Shown here piece by piece: positions 50,660 through 58,242 of a stretch of DNA of 64,000 nt. The DNA is from Clostridiales bacterium (GTDB lineage Bacteria; Bacillota; Clostridia; Christensenellales; Aristaeellaceae): positions 159,678-223,677 of the forward strand of contig SVGM01000002.1 of assembly GCA_015056365.1 (NCBI GenBank). Reading direction: 5' to 3'. Every line of letters starts with the position of its first letter. Positions within the stretch are counted from its first letter, which is position 1. A program made the position numbers and the translations under genes. The notes beneath the pieces were generated by a model that saw only the letters and a program-made list of their open reading frames with translations, made no database searches and was not told the origin of the DNA.

Positions 50660-50905
50660 TTATGCGTTGGCGTACTTGCTGCGCACCTGATCAATCTGCT
50701 GCTGCTGCGCCTGCTGCATGGGATACCAACCCTGCTGCTCCATCTGGGTGTAGAGCTGGTTTTGCATGCACAAGGCCTGATTGAGCGCATCGTCGAAGGT
50801 GCTATGCACATTCTCGGTAGAGGCCTCGATGGTGCCATGCATATACAGGTCGCATACGCCCTTGGTGGTTTGCAGCAGGTTCTCCATAATGTCCTTGTCG
50901 TTCAA
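50660..50905 (-). CDS. Spore coat protein, CotF family
   Basis: An 81-residue protein. ENLLQTTKGVCDLYMHGTIE (about 8-27) followed by LNQALCMQNQLYTQMEQQGWYPMQQAQQQ (in parts: LNQALCMQNQLYTQM, GWYPMQQAQQQ) is the CotF ferritin-like helical domain typical of clostridial spore coats. It is expected in the mother cell late in sporulation. Preceded by a 57-codon gene, 28 bases upstream. Confidence 0.92.
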   Translation of the reverse strand: MNDKDIMENLLQTTKGVCDLYMHGTIEASTENVHSTFDDALNQALCMQNQLYTQMEQQGWYPMQQAQQQQIDQVRSKYANA

Positions 50906-50933
50906 GCGGATCCCTTCCTTTCCCGTTGAGCGG

Positions 50934-51107
50934 TCACACCAGCTGATACAGCTTCTGGAACAGCTGGGCGTGGTTCTGAACCATTTGATTAACGCAGTTC
51001 TTCAGCGCGGGGTTCTGCAGCGCCTGGGCAGCTTGCTGAAACTGATTCTGCAAAAACTGCTCATGGCTCAGCGCATCTTCAATGTACATGAGTTCTTTGG
51101 GACTCAT
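50934..51107 (-). CDS. Small CotF-associated spore coat protein
   Basis: A 57-residue, Gln-rich helical protein (MSPKELMYIEDALSHEQFLQ, then QAAQALQNPALKNCVNQMVQ and NHAQLFQKLYQLV). A strong GGAGGTGA site precedes ATG 51107. Short proteins of this kind regularly precede cotF in Clostridia and look like a half CotF domain. Both are probably in one operon. No promoter could be defined by eye. Confidence 0.8.
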   Translation of the reverse strand: MSPKELMYIEDALSHEQFLQNQFQQAAQALQNPALKNCVNQMVQNHAQLFQKLYQLV

Positions 51108-51198
51108 TTCTCATCACCTCCGCAGGATAGGATGCCCAGCGCTGGCAGAATCATACGGCGCATACGGGCAGAAAAAACATCCGCCCATTCGTAAACAG

Positions 51199-51232
51199 CA
51201 AACGCCAGACCGCTCTCACAGCCTGGCGTTTG
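51199..51232 (-). terminator. Hairpin upstream of the coat genes (terminator-like)
   Basis: CAAACGCCAG and CTGGCGTTTG pair; TTTGCTGTTT follows on the minus strand. A second hairpin, GCACGGCA/TGCCGTGC, lies at 51233-51254. They lie in the 499-base gap 51108-51606, which also holds the GNAT remnant and the DUF1836 terminator. Confidence 0.5.
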
Positions 51233-51376
51233 GCACGGCATGGCATTGCCGTGCACGGAAGTGCGCCGCAGATCCTTCTCATCTGCAACCATTTGATCAG
51301 TTGCTGGAATGGCGCTTTCCGGTCAACGGAACGTTGTGAATGCGTCATCAATCCGGATGTGATCGAATGCTTGCCA

Positions 51377-51490
51377 TCACTTCAGCTCTTTGACATACAA
51401 TCTGTCTGTTCCATTGCCGTAATTCACAATGTCCTTCAGATAACGATATCCATACTTTTCATACAAGCCCACATGTTGATCGTTCGTTGT
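51377..51490 (-). pseudogene. GNAT acetyltransferase, C-terminal remnant
   Basis: In frame between two TGA codons the minus strand reads NDQHVGLYEKYGYRYLKDIV, then NYGNGTDRLYVKELK and stop, the typical last 35 residues of a GNAT acetyltransferase (H-V-G/A-L-Y-E-K-x-G-Y). The catalytic acetyl-CoA motif and the rest are missing and no start codon or ribosome site is present, so this is debris of a lost gene. Confidence 0.75.
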
Positions 51491-51525
51491 TCATGTGATC
51501 ATAGCAAATTCGGCAAGACTAACAG

Positions 51526-51561
51526 CAACCGCCACAGCAGCAAGATATGCCGTGGCGGTTG
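51526..51561 (-). terminator. Probable terminator of the DUF1836 gene
   Basis: CAACCGCCAC and GTGGCGGTTG form a 10-base stem 46 bases past the stop codon, with TTGCTGTTAG downstream. Confidence 0.5.
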
Positions 51562-51606
51562 TTGCATTGCGGACATTACCCTATCGGCAGCAGCGTGACG
51601 ATGCAC

Positions 51607-52173
51607 TTAGAGATTCTGCTCGTCGCCGACCCGGATTTGCTCGAAGCACGCGTTGAGAAAAATAACATGAGAAACCGCAGTGATGGCGCTGCGGAGCATT
51701 TCCTTCTCCAGCGACTGGGTCTCGCCAATTTCCTCGACGGAATCCTTCAGGCCAAAGCGGTACTGAAGAATGTTTTCCAGCTCCATGCAGAAGTAATCGT
51801 ACGCCACCTGGTCGGAATACACCTGCCGCTGCTTTTCAAACAGCTTGCTGACGTGCTCCAGCGGAACCACCTGCTTGAGAATGGTCACGCACATCAGGTG
51901 CGCCAGCTGATCTGCGTAATACTGCTTGCGCAAGGGATTGTTCACAAGGCCCATCTTGACGTAGTTGCGGATCATGGAACTGGTGATTACCGGCAAGCCG
52001 AGCGGTTCAAGCCGCTGGTTGATATATTTCGCCGCCTGTTCCAGATACAGCCCCATGTCGGGCAGCTGGTCATACCTTGGAAGAGAAAACTGATTCATGG
52101 ATTCGGCCATGAGCCGTTTCGTTGCGTCTTTCATGGGTTCATTATATTTCCGGCCCATGGAAAAGTCAACCAT
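51607..52173 (-). CDS. DUF1836 domain protein (putative regulator)
   Basis: A protein of up to 188 residues. LPDMGLYLEQAAKYINQRL and PVITSSMIRNYVKMGLVNNPLRKQYYADQLAHL (in parts: ITSSMIRNYVKMGLV, KQYYADQLAHL) are the DUF1836 signature, a winged-helix/MerR-like DNA-binding region. The start is uncertain: ATG at 52173, 52158 and 52134 are in frame and none has a strong ribosome site. It is divergent from degV, a common pairing, and could control it. Confidence 0.85.
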   Translation of the reverse strand: MVDFSMGRKYNEPMKDATKRLMAESMNQFSLPRYDQLPDMGLYLEQAAKYINQRLEPLGLPVITSSMIRNYVKMGLVNNPLRKQYYADQLAHLMCVTILKQVVPLEHVSKLFEKQRQVYSDQVAYDYFCMELENILQYRFGLKDSVEEIGETQSLEKEMLRSAITAVSHVIFLNACFEQIRVGDEQNL

Positions 52174-52222
52174 TACCCTGTAACCGGTTTTTGAATATGC
52201 TGTGAATCCTTCCGTTCTTCTC

Positions 52223-52251
52223 TTGACAGCAACTGCCGGAGTTGTTATAGT
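52223..52251 (+). promoter_or_regulatory. Promoter of the DegV gene
   Basis: TTGACA and TATAGT are 17 bases apart. The leader to the start codon is about 110 bases. Confidence 0.85.
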
Positions 52252-52259
52252 AAAAACGC

Positions 52260-52280
52260 AGAGGTTTTTGAAAAACCTCT
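52260..52280 (+). promoter_or_regulatory. Palindromic operator-like site in the DegV leader
   Basis: AGAGGTTTTT and AAAAACCTCT are perfect complements around a single G, giving a 21-base palindrome placed 9-29 bases after the -10 box. The position fits a repressor; the divergent DUF1836 protein is one candidate. Confidence 0.55.
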
Positions 52281-52368
52281 AAAAGGATTTGTCATAGATA
52301 ATCCCTTATGCACATAAGAAAATACCCGAGTACAAACAAAAGCCGCCATTGTTGAAAGGATACTGTTT

Positions 52369-53208
52369 ATGCAGAATTTGAAGATCAAACTGGTCGCGGA
52401 CTCCTCCGCCAATCTGCTCGCGCTTGACGGAGCTTCTTTTGCGTCCGTGCCCATGAAGGTAATCGCCGGGGAAAGCGAATACGTCGACGATCCTTCGCTG
52501 GATCTGCCCGGAATGCTCAAAGGCCTGAAGGAATACAAGGGCAAGTCCGGAACTGCCTGCCCCAGCGTGGGCGAATGGCTGGCCGCCTTCGGCGATGCCG
52601 ACGTGGTGCTGGGCGTGACCATCACCAGCAATCTGTCCGGCTGCTACAACGCCGCCGATATCGCCAAGCGCGAATACGAGGCCAAGCGTCCGGACGCCAA
52701 GGTGTTCATTCTGGACTCTCTGTCTACCGGCCCCGAGATGGTTCTGATACTGGAAAAGTACGCCGAACTGATCAACGCTGGTCTCACCTTTGAGCAGATC
52801 GTGGAAGAGATCAAGGCGTACAGCAAAAAGACCCACCTGATGTTCTCTCTGGCTTCCCTGTCCAACTTCGCCAAGAACGGCCGCGTCAGCCAGGCGGTGG
52901 CGGCTGCTGTGGGCCTGCTGAACATCCGCGTGGTGGGCAAGGCCAGCGACGAAGGCATGCTGGAGCCCATGCACAAGTGCCGCGGCGACAAAAAAGCCAT
53001 GGTGCAGCTGCTGGCCTGCATGGAAAAAGCAGGATTCTGCGGCGGCAAGGTACATTTGACCCACACCTACAACCTGGAGACGGCAGAGAAGTTCGCCGAA
53101 ATGCTCAAACAGAAGTACGCAGACGTTAAGCTGTCCATCCGGCAGAACCTGGGCCTGTGCAGCTACTACGCCGAGGAAGGCGCTCTGCTGGTAGGCTTTG
53201 AAGGCTGA
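52369..53208 (+). CDS. DegV family fatty-acid-binding protein
   Basis: A 279-residue cytoplasmic protein. KIKLVADSSANLLAL opens the family fold, TACPSVGEWLAAF contains the first fatty-acid contact Ser/Thr, GVTITSNLSGCYNAA the second, and SLASLSNFAKNGRVS the domain-joining loop. DegV (FakB-like) proteins hold a fatty acid for kinases or carriers. No FakA partner is in the window. Start at 52369 with GAAAGGA. Confidence 0.93.
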   Translation: MQNLKIKLVADSSANLLALDGASFASVPMKVIAGESEYVDDPSLDLPGMLKGLKEYKGKSGTACPSVGEWLAAFGDADVVLGVTITSNLSGCYNAADIAKREYEAKRPDAKVFILDSLSTGPEMVLILEKYAELINAGLTFEQIVEEIKAYSKKTHLMFSLASLSNFAKNGRVSQAVAAAVGLLNIRVVGKASDEGMLEPMHKCRGDKKAMVQLLACMEKAGFCGGKVHLTHTYNLETAEKFAEMLKQKYADVKLSIRQNLGLCSYYAEEGALLVGFEG

Positions 53209-53313
53209 TGATCAGCAAGGCTCGCACCGTTTGCTTACACACCTACGGCTCGCCGGGCGGCAAACGGCGATAGGAAGGCTATCTGTCCCTCCAAGACTTT
53301 TTCAACATTCTTC

Positions 53314-53348
53314 GACCGCAGCGATCATGCTGCGGTCTTTCTTTTATC
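53314..53348 (+). terminator. Terminator of the DegV gene
   Basis: GACCGCAGC and GCTGCGGTC pair around a six-base loop, followed by TTTCTTTTATC. Confidence 0.92.
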
Positions 53349-53469
53349 TTCCTTTGTTCACCCCAATGGACCCCCCTTTATCCGCATCACTTTCCGACGA
53401 TTCGCCATCTGTGGGGAAGACAATTCTGCCGTGCTGTGCTACCATAGTGGACGTAAGGAGTGAACAGAA

Positions 53470-54003
53470 ATGGATCAGGCAAAAGCAGGCGCATTCATCG
53501 CTCTGCTGCGTAAGGAGGTCGGGCTGACGCAGGAACAGCCTGGACAGAAGCTGGGGGTCACCAATAAGACCGTGTCCCGATGGGAGAGAGGCAACTATAT
53601 GCCGGATCTGGATACCTGCCTTATGCTGTCGGAAATGTTCGGCGTGACCATCAACGAGCTATTGTGCGGGCAGCGGCTCAGCGACAGCGCGATGCGGGAG
53701 ACCGCCAATACGGTGCTGGCAGAGGCCGTGCGCAGCCAGGCTTTCTCGCTGACGGAACGCACCCGATACTGGAAGCGCAAGTGGCTCCGGGAGCATTGGC
53801 TGCAAATCGTCCTGTGCGCGGCGGCTGTGGCAGGACTGATCATCGCGGTCTATCTTCTACCCGATTTCCCCGACAAATGGAAACCGCTGGCCTTTGGCAT
53901 GGTGTCTCTGGCGGGCGTTTGCATCAGTTCTGGCCTACACAACCGGATGATGGGCTATGTAGAAGCGAAGCTGTTCGGAAATCCAACCCCCCGGCAACAA
54001 TAA
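53470..54003 (+). CDS. Xre family regulator with C-terminal membrane segments
   Basis: A 177-residue protein. Residues 1-66 are an Xre helix-turn-helix (LLRKEVGLTQEQPGQKLGVTNKTVSRWERGNYMPD, in parts LLRKEVGLTQEQ and GVTNKTVSRWERG). The C-terminal half has two hydrophobic helices (LQIVLCAAAVAGLIIAVYLL and AFGMVSLAGVCISSGL), so the repressor is probably membrane-tethered. Clostridial regulators of this design often respond to envelope or small-molecule signals. AAGGAG start site. No partner gene is adjacent. Confidence 0.88.
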   Translation: MDQAKAGAFIALLRKEVGLTQEQPGQKLGVTNKTVSRWERGNYMPDLDTCLMLSEMFGVTINELLCGQRLSDSAMRETANTVLAEAVRSQAFSLTERTRYWKRKWLREHWLQIVLCAAAVAGLIIAVYLLPDFPDKWKPLAFGMVSLAGVCISSGLHNRMMGYVEAKLFGNPTPRQQ

Positions 54004-54010
54004 CCAATAC

Positions 54011-54049
54011 AAAACCGCTGGTCGGCACAACCTCCGACCAGCGGTTTTT
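54011..54049. terminator. Terminator between the Xre and GH43 genes
   Basis: AAAACCGCTGGTCGG and CCGACCAGCGGTTTTT pair around an eight-base loop, giving U-runs on both strands; it can serve both convergent genes. Confidence 0.92.
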
Positions 54050-54084
54050 GATAAAGAATATTCATTGACCCCCGGTCTATATGG

Positions 54085-54180
54085 CCTCTTCCTCTGCGTC
54101 CGTGAAACGGACACAGTCCGGAGGTGCAGGAGGCACTGCCTCCTGTCGGGGTTCAGGTTCAGAGCCCCTGAGCAGCCCTC
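54085..54180 (-). repeat. Dispersed intergenic repeat, copy D
   Basis: Read on the minus strand it has CAGTGCCTCCTGCACCTCC, then a GTCCGTTTCACGGAC hairpin and GCAGAGG, closely matching copy B; the 19-base core of the other copies has decayed to GGGGCTCTGAACCTGAACCC. Confidence 0.65.
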
Positions 54181-55597
54181 ACGCCAGCGTAAACTTCAGC
54201 AGCGACAGCGCGCCGGTTCCCTCGTAGGTAAAGTACAGCGGATGCACGCCATCGGGCAGGGTTACAGAGCCTGTGTAGTCCGTCCAGTAATTGCCGCCGT
54301 TGACGGTGACCGTGGCAAGGACGGGACCATCCCACTGCGTACGGATGTGCAGCGCGCCGCGGGCGTAGCAGCGGGCGGTGAAGGTGATGGAGGTCACGTC
54401 TTTGAGAGCGAAGTAGCGATAGCCCACTGTAGCACCGCTGCGCAGGCCGCATACATAGCCATCGCACTCCTGGTCATCGCCACCGTCCTGAGTGATCTTG
54501 GGATAGGTGCTGTCCATCCAGCCGCCTGTGCTGTCGGTATAGGCGGTGCCGTCTCCGGTGGTAAGACAGCAGGCGATGTGGGCAGGATATTCGCCAACGC
54601 CGGGCAGAGGCGTGGCCTTGCCGCCGCAGGAGGTCATCTCCACCTGGGGGATGCTGCCATCGGGCAGAATTTCGATGCGCTCTACGCAGGCCTGACGGGA
54701 GAAGTTGGTGCCGTTGGTGTGGCGATGGTAGAAGATATACCACTGGCCTTCGATCTCCACGATGCTGCCGTGGTTGTTGCCGCCGTAGTACATGGGCATT
54801 TCGGCAGGCTTGTAGGAGGAGACGCCCACGTCGTTATTGGCAACGATGACGCCGCCGAAACGGAAACCCTCCACTGGGCTATTGCTGGTGGCGTAGCAAA
54901 TCTCGCAGTACTTGACGGAGGAATAAATGAAATAATAGGTGTCGCCGCGCTTGCGGATAGAGGGCGCCTCGAAGAAGGCATGATCCTCATAAGCAGTACC
55001 CTTGGCGTAAGGCAGGCTAGGCATGATGAAGCGGTGATCCTCACGGATGGTGAGCATATCCGACTCCAGCACAGTGACCATGGGGCCGTGGGCGTTTTCG
55101 TTGCTCAGGTTGCATAAGCCGGTGTAGAGATAGGTCACATCGCCCTCGGTGAGCACGCCGGGGTCGAACTGGTTCTCGTCGCCGGGGCGCTCGCCCAGGA
55201 GATTGCCGTCCCTGTCGTGAACATAACCGTAGAACTGGTACGCACCGGCAGGGGTATCGCAAACCGCCACGGAGACCACGTTCTCGCGGTTCAGCACATA
55301 ATACAGATAGTAGCGGCCGTCCGGACCACGGGTTACGTCCGGGGCGTAGAGGCACATACGGCCATCCCGGTTTCGGGGATCCTGGGTCTTTTGGTAAATC
55401 ACGCCTTCGTAGCGCCAGTTACCCAGATCCTTCACCGGGGCAGACCAGCAGACATAGTCGTTCTGGCAGTATACATAGCCGCGGGCGCTGTCATGGGAGC
55501 CGTACACATAGACCCGATCGCCGAAAACGTACGGTTCGCCGTCGGGAATGTATTCCCAGGAGGGAAGATAGGGATTCACAAGATGCTTTTGTTCCAT
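54179..55597 (-). CDS. GH43 family glycoside hydrolase with CBM6-like domain
   Basis: A 472-residue protein without a signal peptide. The five-bladed beta-propeller (about 5-310) begins NPYLPSWEYIPDGEPYVFG with the catalytic base Asp; the pKa-modulating Asp is in LYAPDVTRGPDG and the acid Glu in FFEAPSIRKR. A C-terminal beta-sandwich (about 335-472) resembles CBM6. GH43 enzymes of this type are beta-xylosidases or arabinofuranosidases acting on xylan side chains and oligomers. The start at 55597 has AGGAG. It follows the GH5 gene in the same orientation but a terminator lies between. Confidence 0.92.
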   Translation of the reverse strand: MEQKHLVNPYLPSWEYIPDGEPYVFGDRVYVYGSHDSARGYVYCQNDYVCWSAPVKDLGNWRYEGVIYQKTQDPRNRDGRMCLYAPDVTRGPDGRYYLYYVLNRENVVSVAVCDTPAGAYQFYGYVHDRDGNLLGERPGDENQFDPGVLTEGDVTYLYTGLCNLSNENAHGPMVTVLESDMLTIREDHRFIMPSLPYAKGTAYEDHAFFEAPSIRKRGDTYYFIYSSVKYCEICYATSNSPVEGFRFGGVIVANNDVGVSSYKPAEMPMYYGGNNHGSIVEIEGQWYIFYHRHTNGTNFSRQACVERIEILPDGSIPQVEMTSCGGKATPLPGVGEYPAHIACCLTTGDGTAYTDSTGGWMDSTYPKITQDGGDDQECDGYVCGLRSGATVGYRYFALKDVTSITFTARCYARGALHIRTQWDGPVLATVTVNGGNYWTDYTGSVTLPDGVHPLYFTYEGTGALSLLKFTLA

Positions 55598-55707
55598 CAA
55601 GATCACTCCTGTCACGAGGGGTGCGCGAGCGCGCAATTTTGTCTTATTGTGACATAAATACCCATAGCGTGCAAGCTTTTTCACCTGTGCGTCAGCCTCT
55701 CAAAACG

Positions 55708-55762
55708 AAAACAGCCTCCGCAGACCCGGCAGGGAGAACCGCCGGGGCGCAGAGACTGTTTT
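55708..55762 (-). terminator. Terminator of the GH5 gene
   Basis: AAAACAGCCTC and GAGACTGTTTT pair with one mismatch, with an inner CCGGC/GCCGG stem; TTTTCGTTTTG follows on the minus strand. Confidence 0.85.
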
Positions 55763-55783
55763 GATTCGCTCAATAAGGATCGG

Positions 55784-56818
55784 TTACAGCGCCTTGATCA
55801 TCTCGTCACGGATCGCGTCGTAGTGTGCGTCGATGAGACCGAAATTGTGCACCTTGTAGGTCCAGATGGCGCGGCCGATGCCGTACTTGGTAAACACGGC
55901 GTTGATATCCTGAAGCCAGCGCAGAGTATCGGGCGTGGGCGCCTTGTCGATGACGCCGTACTCGCCGCAGTACAGGGGTGCGTTGTTCTTCTCAGCAGTC
56001 TCGACCGCCACACGGAACATCTGGTCAAAATAATCAGCGCTGACGAGCTGCTCGTCGCCGGGCTTGGCGTCGCCGGCCTGCCACATGCCCAGCTCCTCGC
56101 CGGCGCGGATGTAAGCGCCCACGGGCAGCGGATAGGCGATCTGGTAGTCCTGGGGCATATTGCGCACCCAGTAGGCCGCCTGATGGGTGAAGACCAGCGG
56201 CTCGTAGCAATGGAAGTTGTAGACGATCTTATCGTCATAGGGCTTATCCAGCTCGGGCACGCTGACCACGGCGTTGTAGCGGCAGCCGCCCACCAGAATC
56301 CAGCTGTCGGGAGCGATGGTGCGGATCTTCTCAATGGTCTTGCGGATAATGCCGTTCCATTCGGAAACCACATCGGGCACGTCCACTTCATTGAGCAGTT
56401 CGAAGGCAACCCGGTCGGCATACTTGCCGTAGCGGGTGGCGAAAGTTTCCCAGATGCGCAGGAACGCAGCCTGCAGTTCCTCGTCGTGGAAGAAATTCGT
56501 GCCAAAGTCGCGGTCATTGGTGCCGAACATATAGCCGTAGGTCTTGTGCAGATCCAGCACCAGATTCAGGCCATGCTTGCCGCACCACTCGATGCACTTG
56601 TCGATATAGTCCATGCGGGGCAGGACGGTTCTGCCCATATCGGCAGTGACCACATCGCAGTCCACGGGCAGGCGGACGTGATCCAGACCCCAGGAGGCGA
56701 TGCGCTCGATATCGCTTTCGGTGATAAAGGTGTTGAAATGAACCTCATCGGTGCCGATGAGCTGAGACAGCCAGCCGCCAAGATTGACGCCTTTTTGGTA
56801 GCCTTCAAAAATACGCAT
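55784..56818 (-). CDS. GH5 family glycoside hydrolase (cellulase-type fold)
   Basis: A 344-residue TIM-barrel enzyme. GVNLGGWLSQ opens the barrel, WGLDHVRLPVD is the Arg strand, VLDLHK the His strand, FELLNEVDVP carries the acid/base Glu and LYCGEYGVID the nucleophile Glu, all typical of GH5. No signal peptide is present, so it acts in the cytoplasm on imported oligosaccharides, perhaps cello-, manno- or beta-1,3-gluco-oligomers. The start at 56818 has GTGAGGAAA. Confidence 0.93.
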   Translation of the reverse strand: MRIFEGYQKGVNLGGWLSQLIGTDEVHFNTFITESDIERIASWGLDHVRLPVDCDVVTADMGRTVLPRMDYIDKCIEWCGKHGLNLVLDLHKTYGYMFGTNDRDFGTNFFHDEELQAAFLRIWETFATRYGKYADRVAFELLNEVDVPDVVSEWNGIIRKTIEKIRTIAPDSWILVGGCRYNAVVSVPELDKPYDDKIVYNFHCYEPLVFTHQAAYWVRNMPQDYQIAYPLPVGAYIRAGEELGMWQAGDAKPGDEQLVSADYFDQMFRVAVETAEKNNAPLYCGEYGVIDKAPTPDTLRWLQDINAVFTKYGIGRAIWTYKVHNFGLIDAHYDAIRDEMIKAL

Positions 56819-56921
56819 GAATGGATTTCCTCACTTCTTCAATCATTTTCGGCGTACGCGCCATTGGTTGTTACTGACAGATTCGACTCAGGCAGAGGTC
56901 TATCCTGCCGGGACGGATGGC

Positions 56922-58196
56922 TTATTTTTCTTCTGCCGCATTCAGGCAAGCCGAGTCCTGTGCAGAGCCGCTTTCCACCATGGTCTTCTCAATGGCGGCG
57001 ATGCGCCGGCTCAGGGGCGGGTGGCTATACTCCAGCACCACCAGCAAGGGCGAAGGCGCCAGATGAGAAAAGTTGTCCCGGGCCAGCTTTTTCAAGCCAG
57101 TGATCAGACCGGCGCCGTAGCCTTCCTTCACGGCCTGACGATCGGCGCGGTATTCCGCATGGCGGCTGTAAGCGCTCATCAGCATGCCGGTGAGGGGTGT
57201 AACCAACGCCAGCGCCGCAGACCCCAGCAGGATAAAAGCAAAGCCGTAATTCACTGCGGCAAAGCCGAAGGCCTGATGCACCTCAGGCGTGCGGACTGCC
57301 AGCCAGGCCAGCACCGCCATCAGCAGCAGGTTGCACAGGTTCATGGTCTGCTGCTTGAGTACATCCCGGTTGAGACCGTGGCCCATTTCGTGGGCAAACA
57401 CGGCGCAGATCTCATCCGGGGTCATGCTGCTGACCAGATTATCGTAGAGCACAATGGTCTTCATGCGGCCAAAGCCGGTGAAATAGGCGTTGGATTTGGT
57501 GGTACGGCGGGATGCGTCCATCACTTCGATGGCCTTGACCCGGTAGCCATGTTTGGTGAGCAGGCCGGTGAGCTTCTCCTTCAATTCGCCCTCCTCCAGC
57601 GGCACAAACTTGTTACCCATGCGGCTGAAAAGGGGATAAAGGAACGAAATAAGCAGGGTGAAGCCGAACAGCACGGCCGCAAAGAGCAGCACCATACCGT
57701 CGCCCAGCCACTGATGCAGCGCCGCCAGAAGGGCCGTCATGCCGATGGTCAATACCAGCTCAATGGCCAACGAGCGAAGCTGATCGATGACGAAGGTCTT
57801 CAGGGTGGAGCGGTTGAAGCCGTATTTCTGCTCAATCTTCATGGTGTCGACGTACTTGACCGTTACGGAAAAGACCGTCTCCAGCAGCGTCTGAAATGCA
57901 AGCACCACCGCCAGCTGCACGTACAGGTTTTCCGAAAACAGCTTGGCCACGGCAGCATGGGCGTTCATCATCAGCAGCACAAAGGTGACCGCCCACGACA
58001 CCAGGCTTGCAAAGATCTTCAGCCGGCACTTTTCACCGGCGTATTCCGTCCAGCGCTTGTGGGTTTCGGCGTCGTACACATCCCGGACGTTTTCCGGGGT
58101 GGGGTTGGAGGCGGAGCGGTACTGAATGAAATGCAGCGCCATCTCGTAAAGGCTGGTCAGGGTAACAATGACAAGAATAACGATTTTCCAATTCAT
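56922..58196 (-). CDS. M48 family metallopeptidase (Ste24/CAAX protease-like)
   Basis: A 424-residue membrane protease with about seven helices. The zinc motif is AVFAHEMGHGLNRD (H-E-x-x-H, about 275-288) and the third ligand Glu is in EYRADRQAV; the N-terminal M48 extension with ESNPTP-like loop (SNPTPENV) and FVIDQLRSLAIE is of the Ste24 subclass (M48A). Such enzymes cleave membrane or signal-peptide remnants and help protein quality control. The start at 58196 (MNWKIVI) has GGGAGG. Confidence 0.92.
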   Translation of the reverse strand: MNWKIVILVIVTLTSLYEMALHFIQYRSASNPTPENVRDVYDAETHKRWTEYAGEKCRLKIFASLVSWAVTFVLLMMNAHAAVAKLFSENLYVQLAVVLAFQTLLETVFSVTVKYVDTMKIEQKYGFNRSTLKTFVIDQLRSLAIELVLTIGMTALLAALHQWLGDGMVLLFAAVLFGFTLLISFLYPLFSRMGNKFVPLEEGELKEKLTGLLTKHGYRVKAIEVMDASRRTTKSNAYFTGFGRMKTIVLYDNLVSSMTPDEICAVFAHEMGHGLNRDVLKQQTMNLCNLLLMAVLAWLAVRTPEVHQAFGFAAVNYGFAFILLGSAALALVTPLTGMLMSAYSRHAEYRADRQAVKEGYGAGLITGLKKLARDNFSHLAPSPLLVVLEYSHPPLSRRIAAIEKTMVESGSAQDSACLNAAEEK

Positions 58197-58242
58197 CGGT
58201 AAAACCTCCCGGGTAATTCTGCAGGGAACCAAACCGCCTTCC

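Noticed and set aside
55598..55700. A cre-like sequence before the GH43 gene (GTGAAAAAGCTTGCAC)
   Set aside because: The invariant central CG is missing, so CcpA binding is unlikely.
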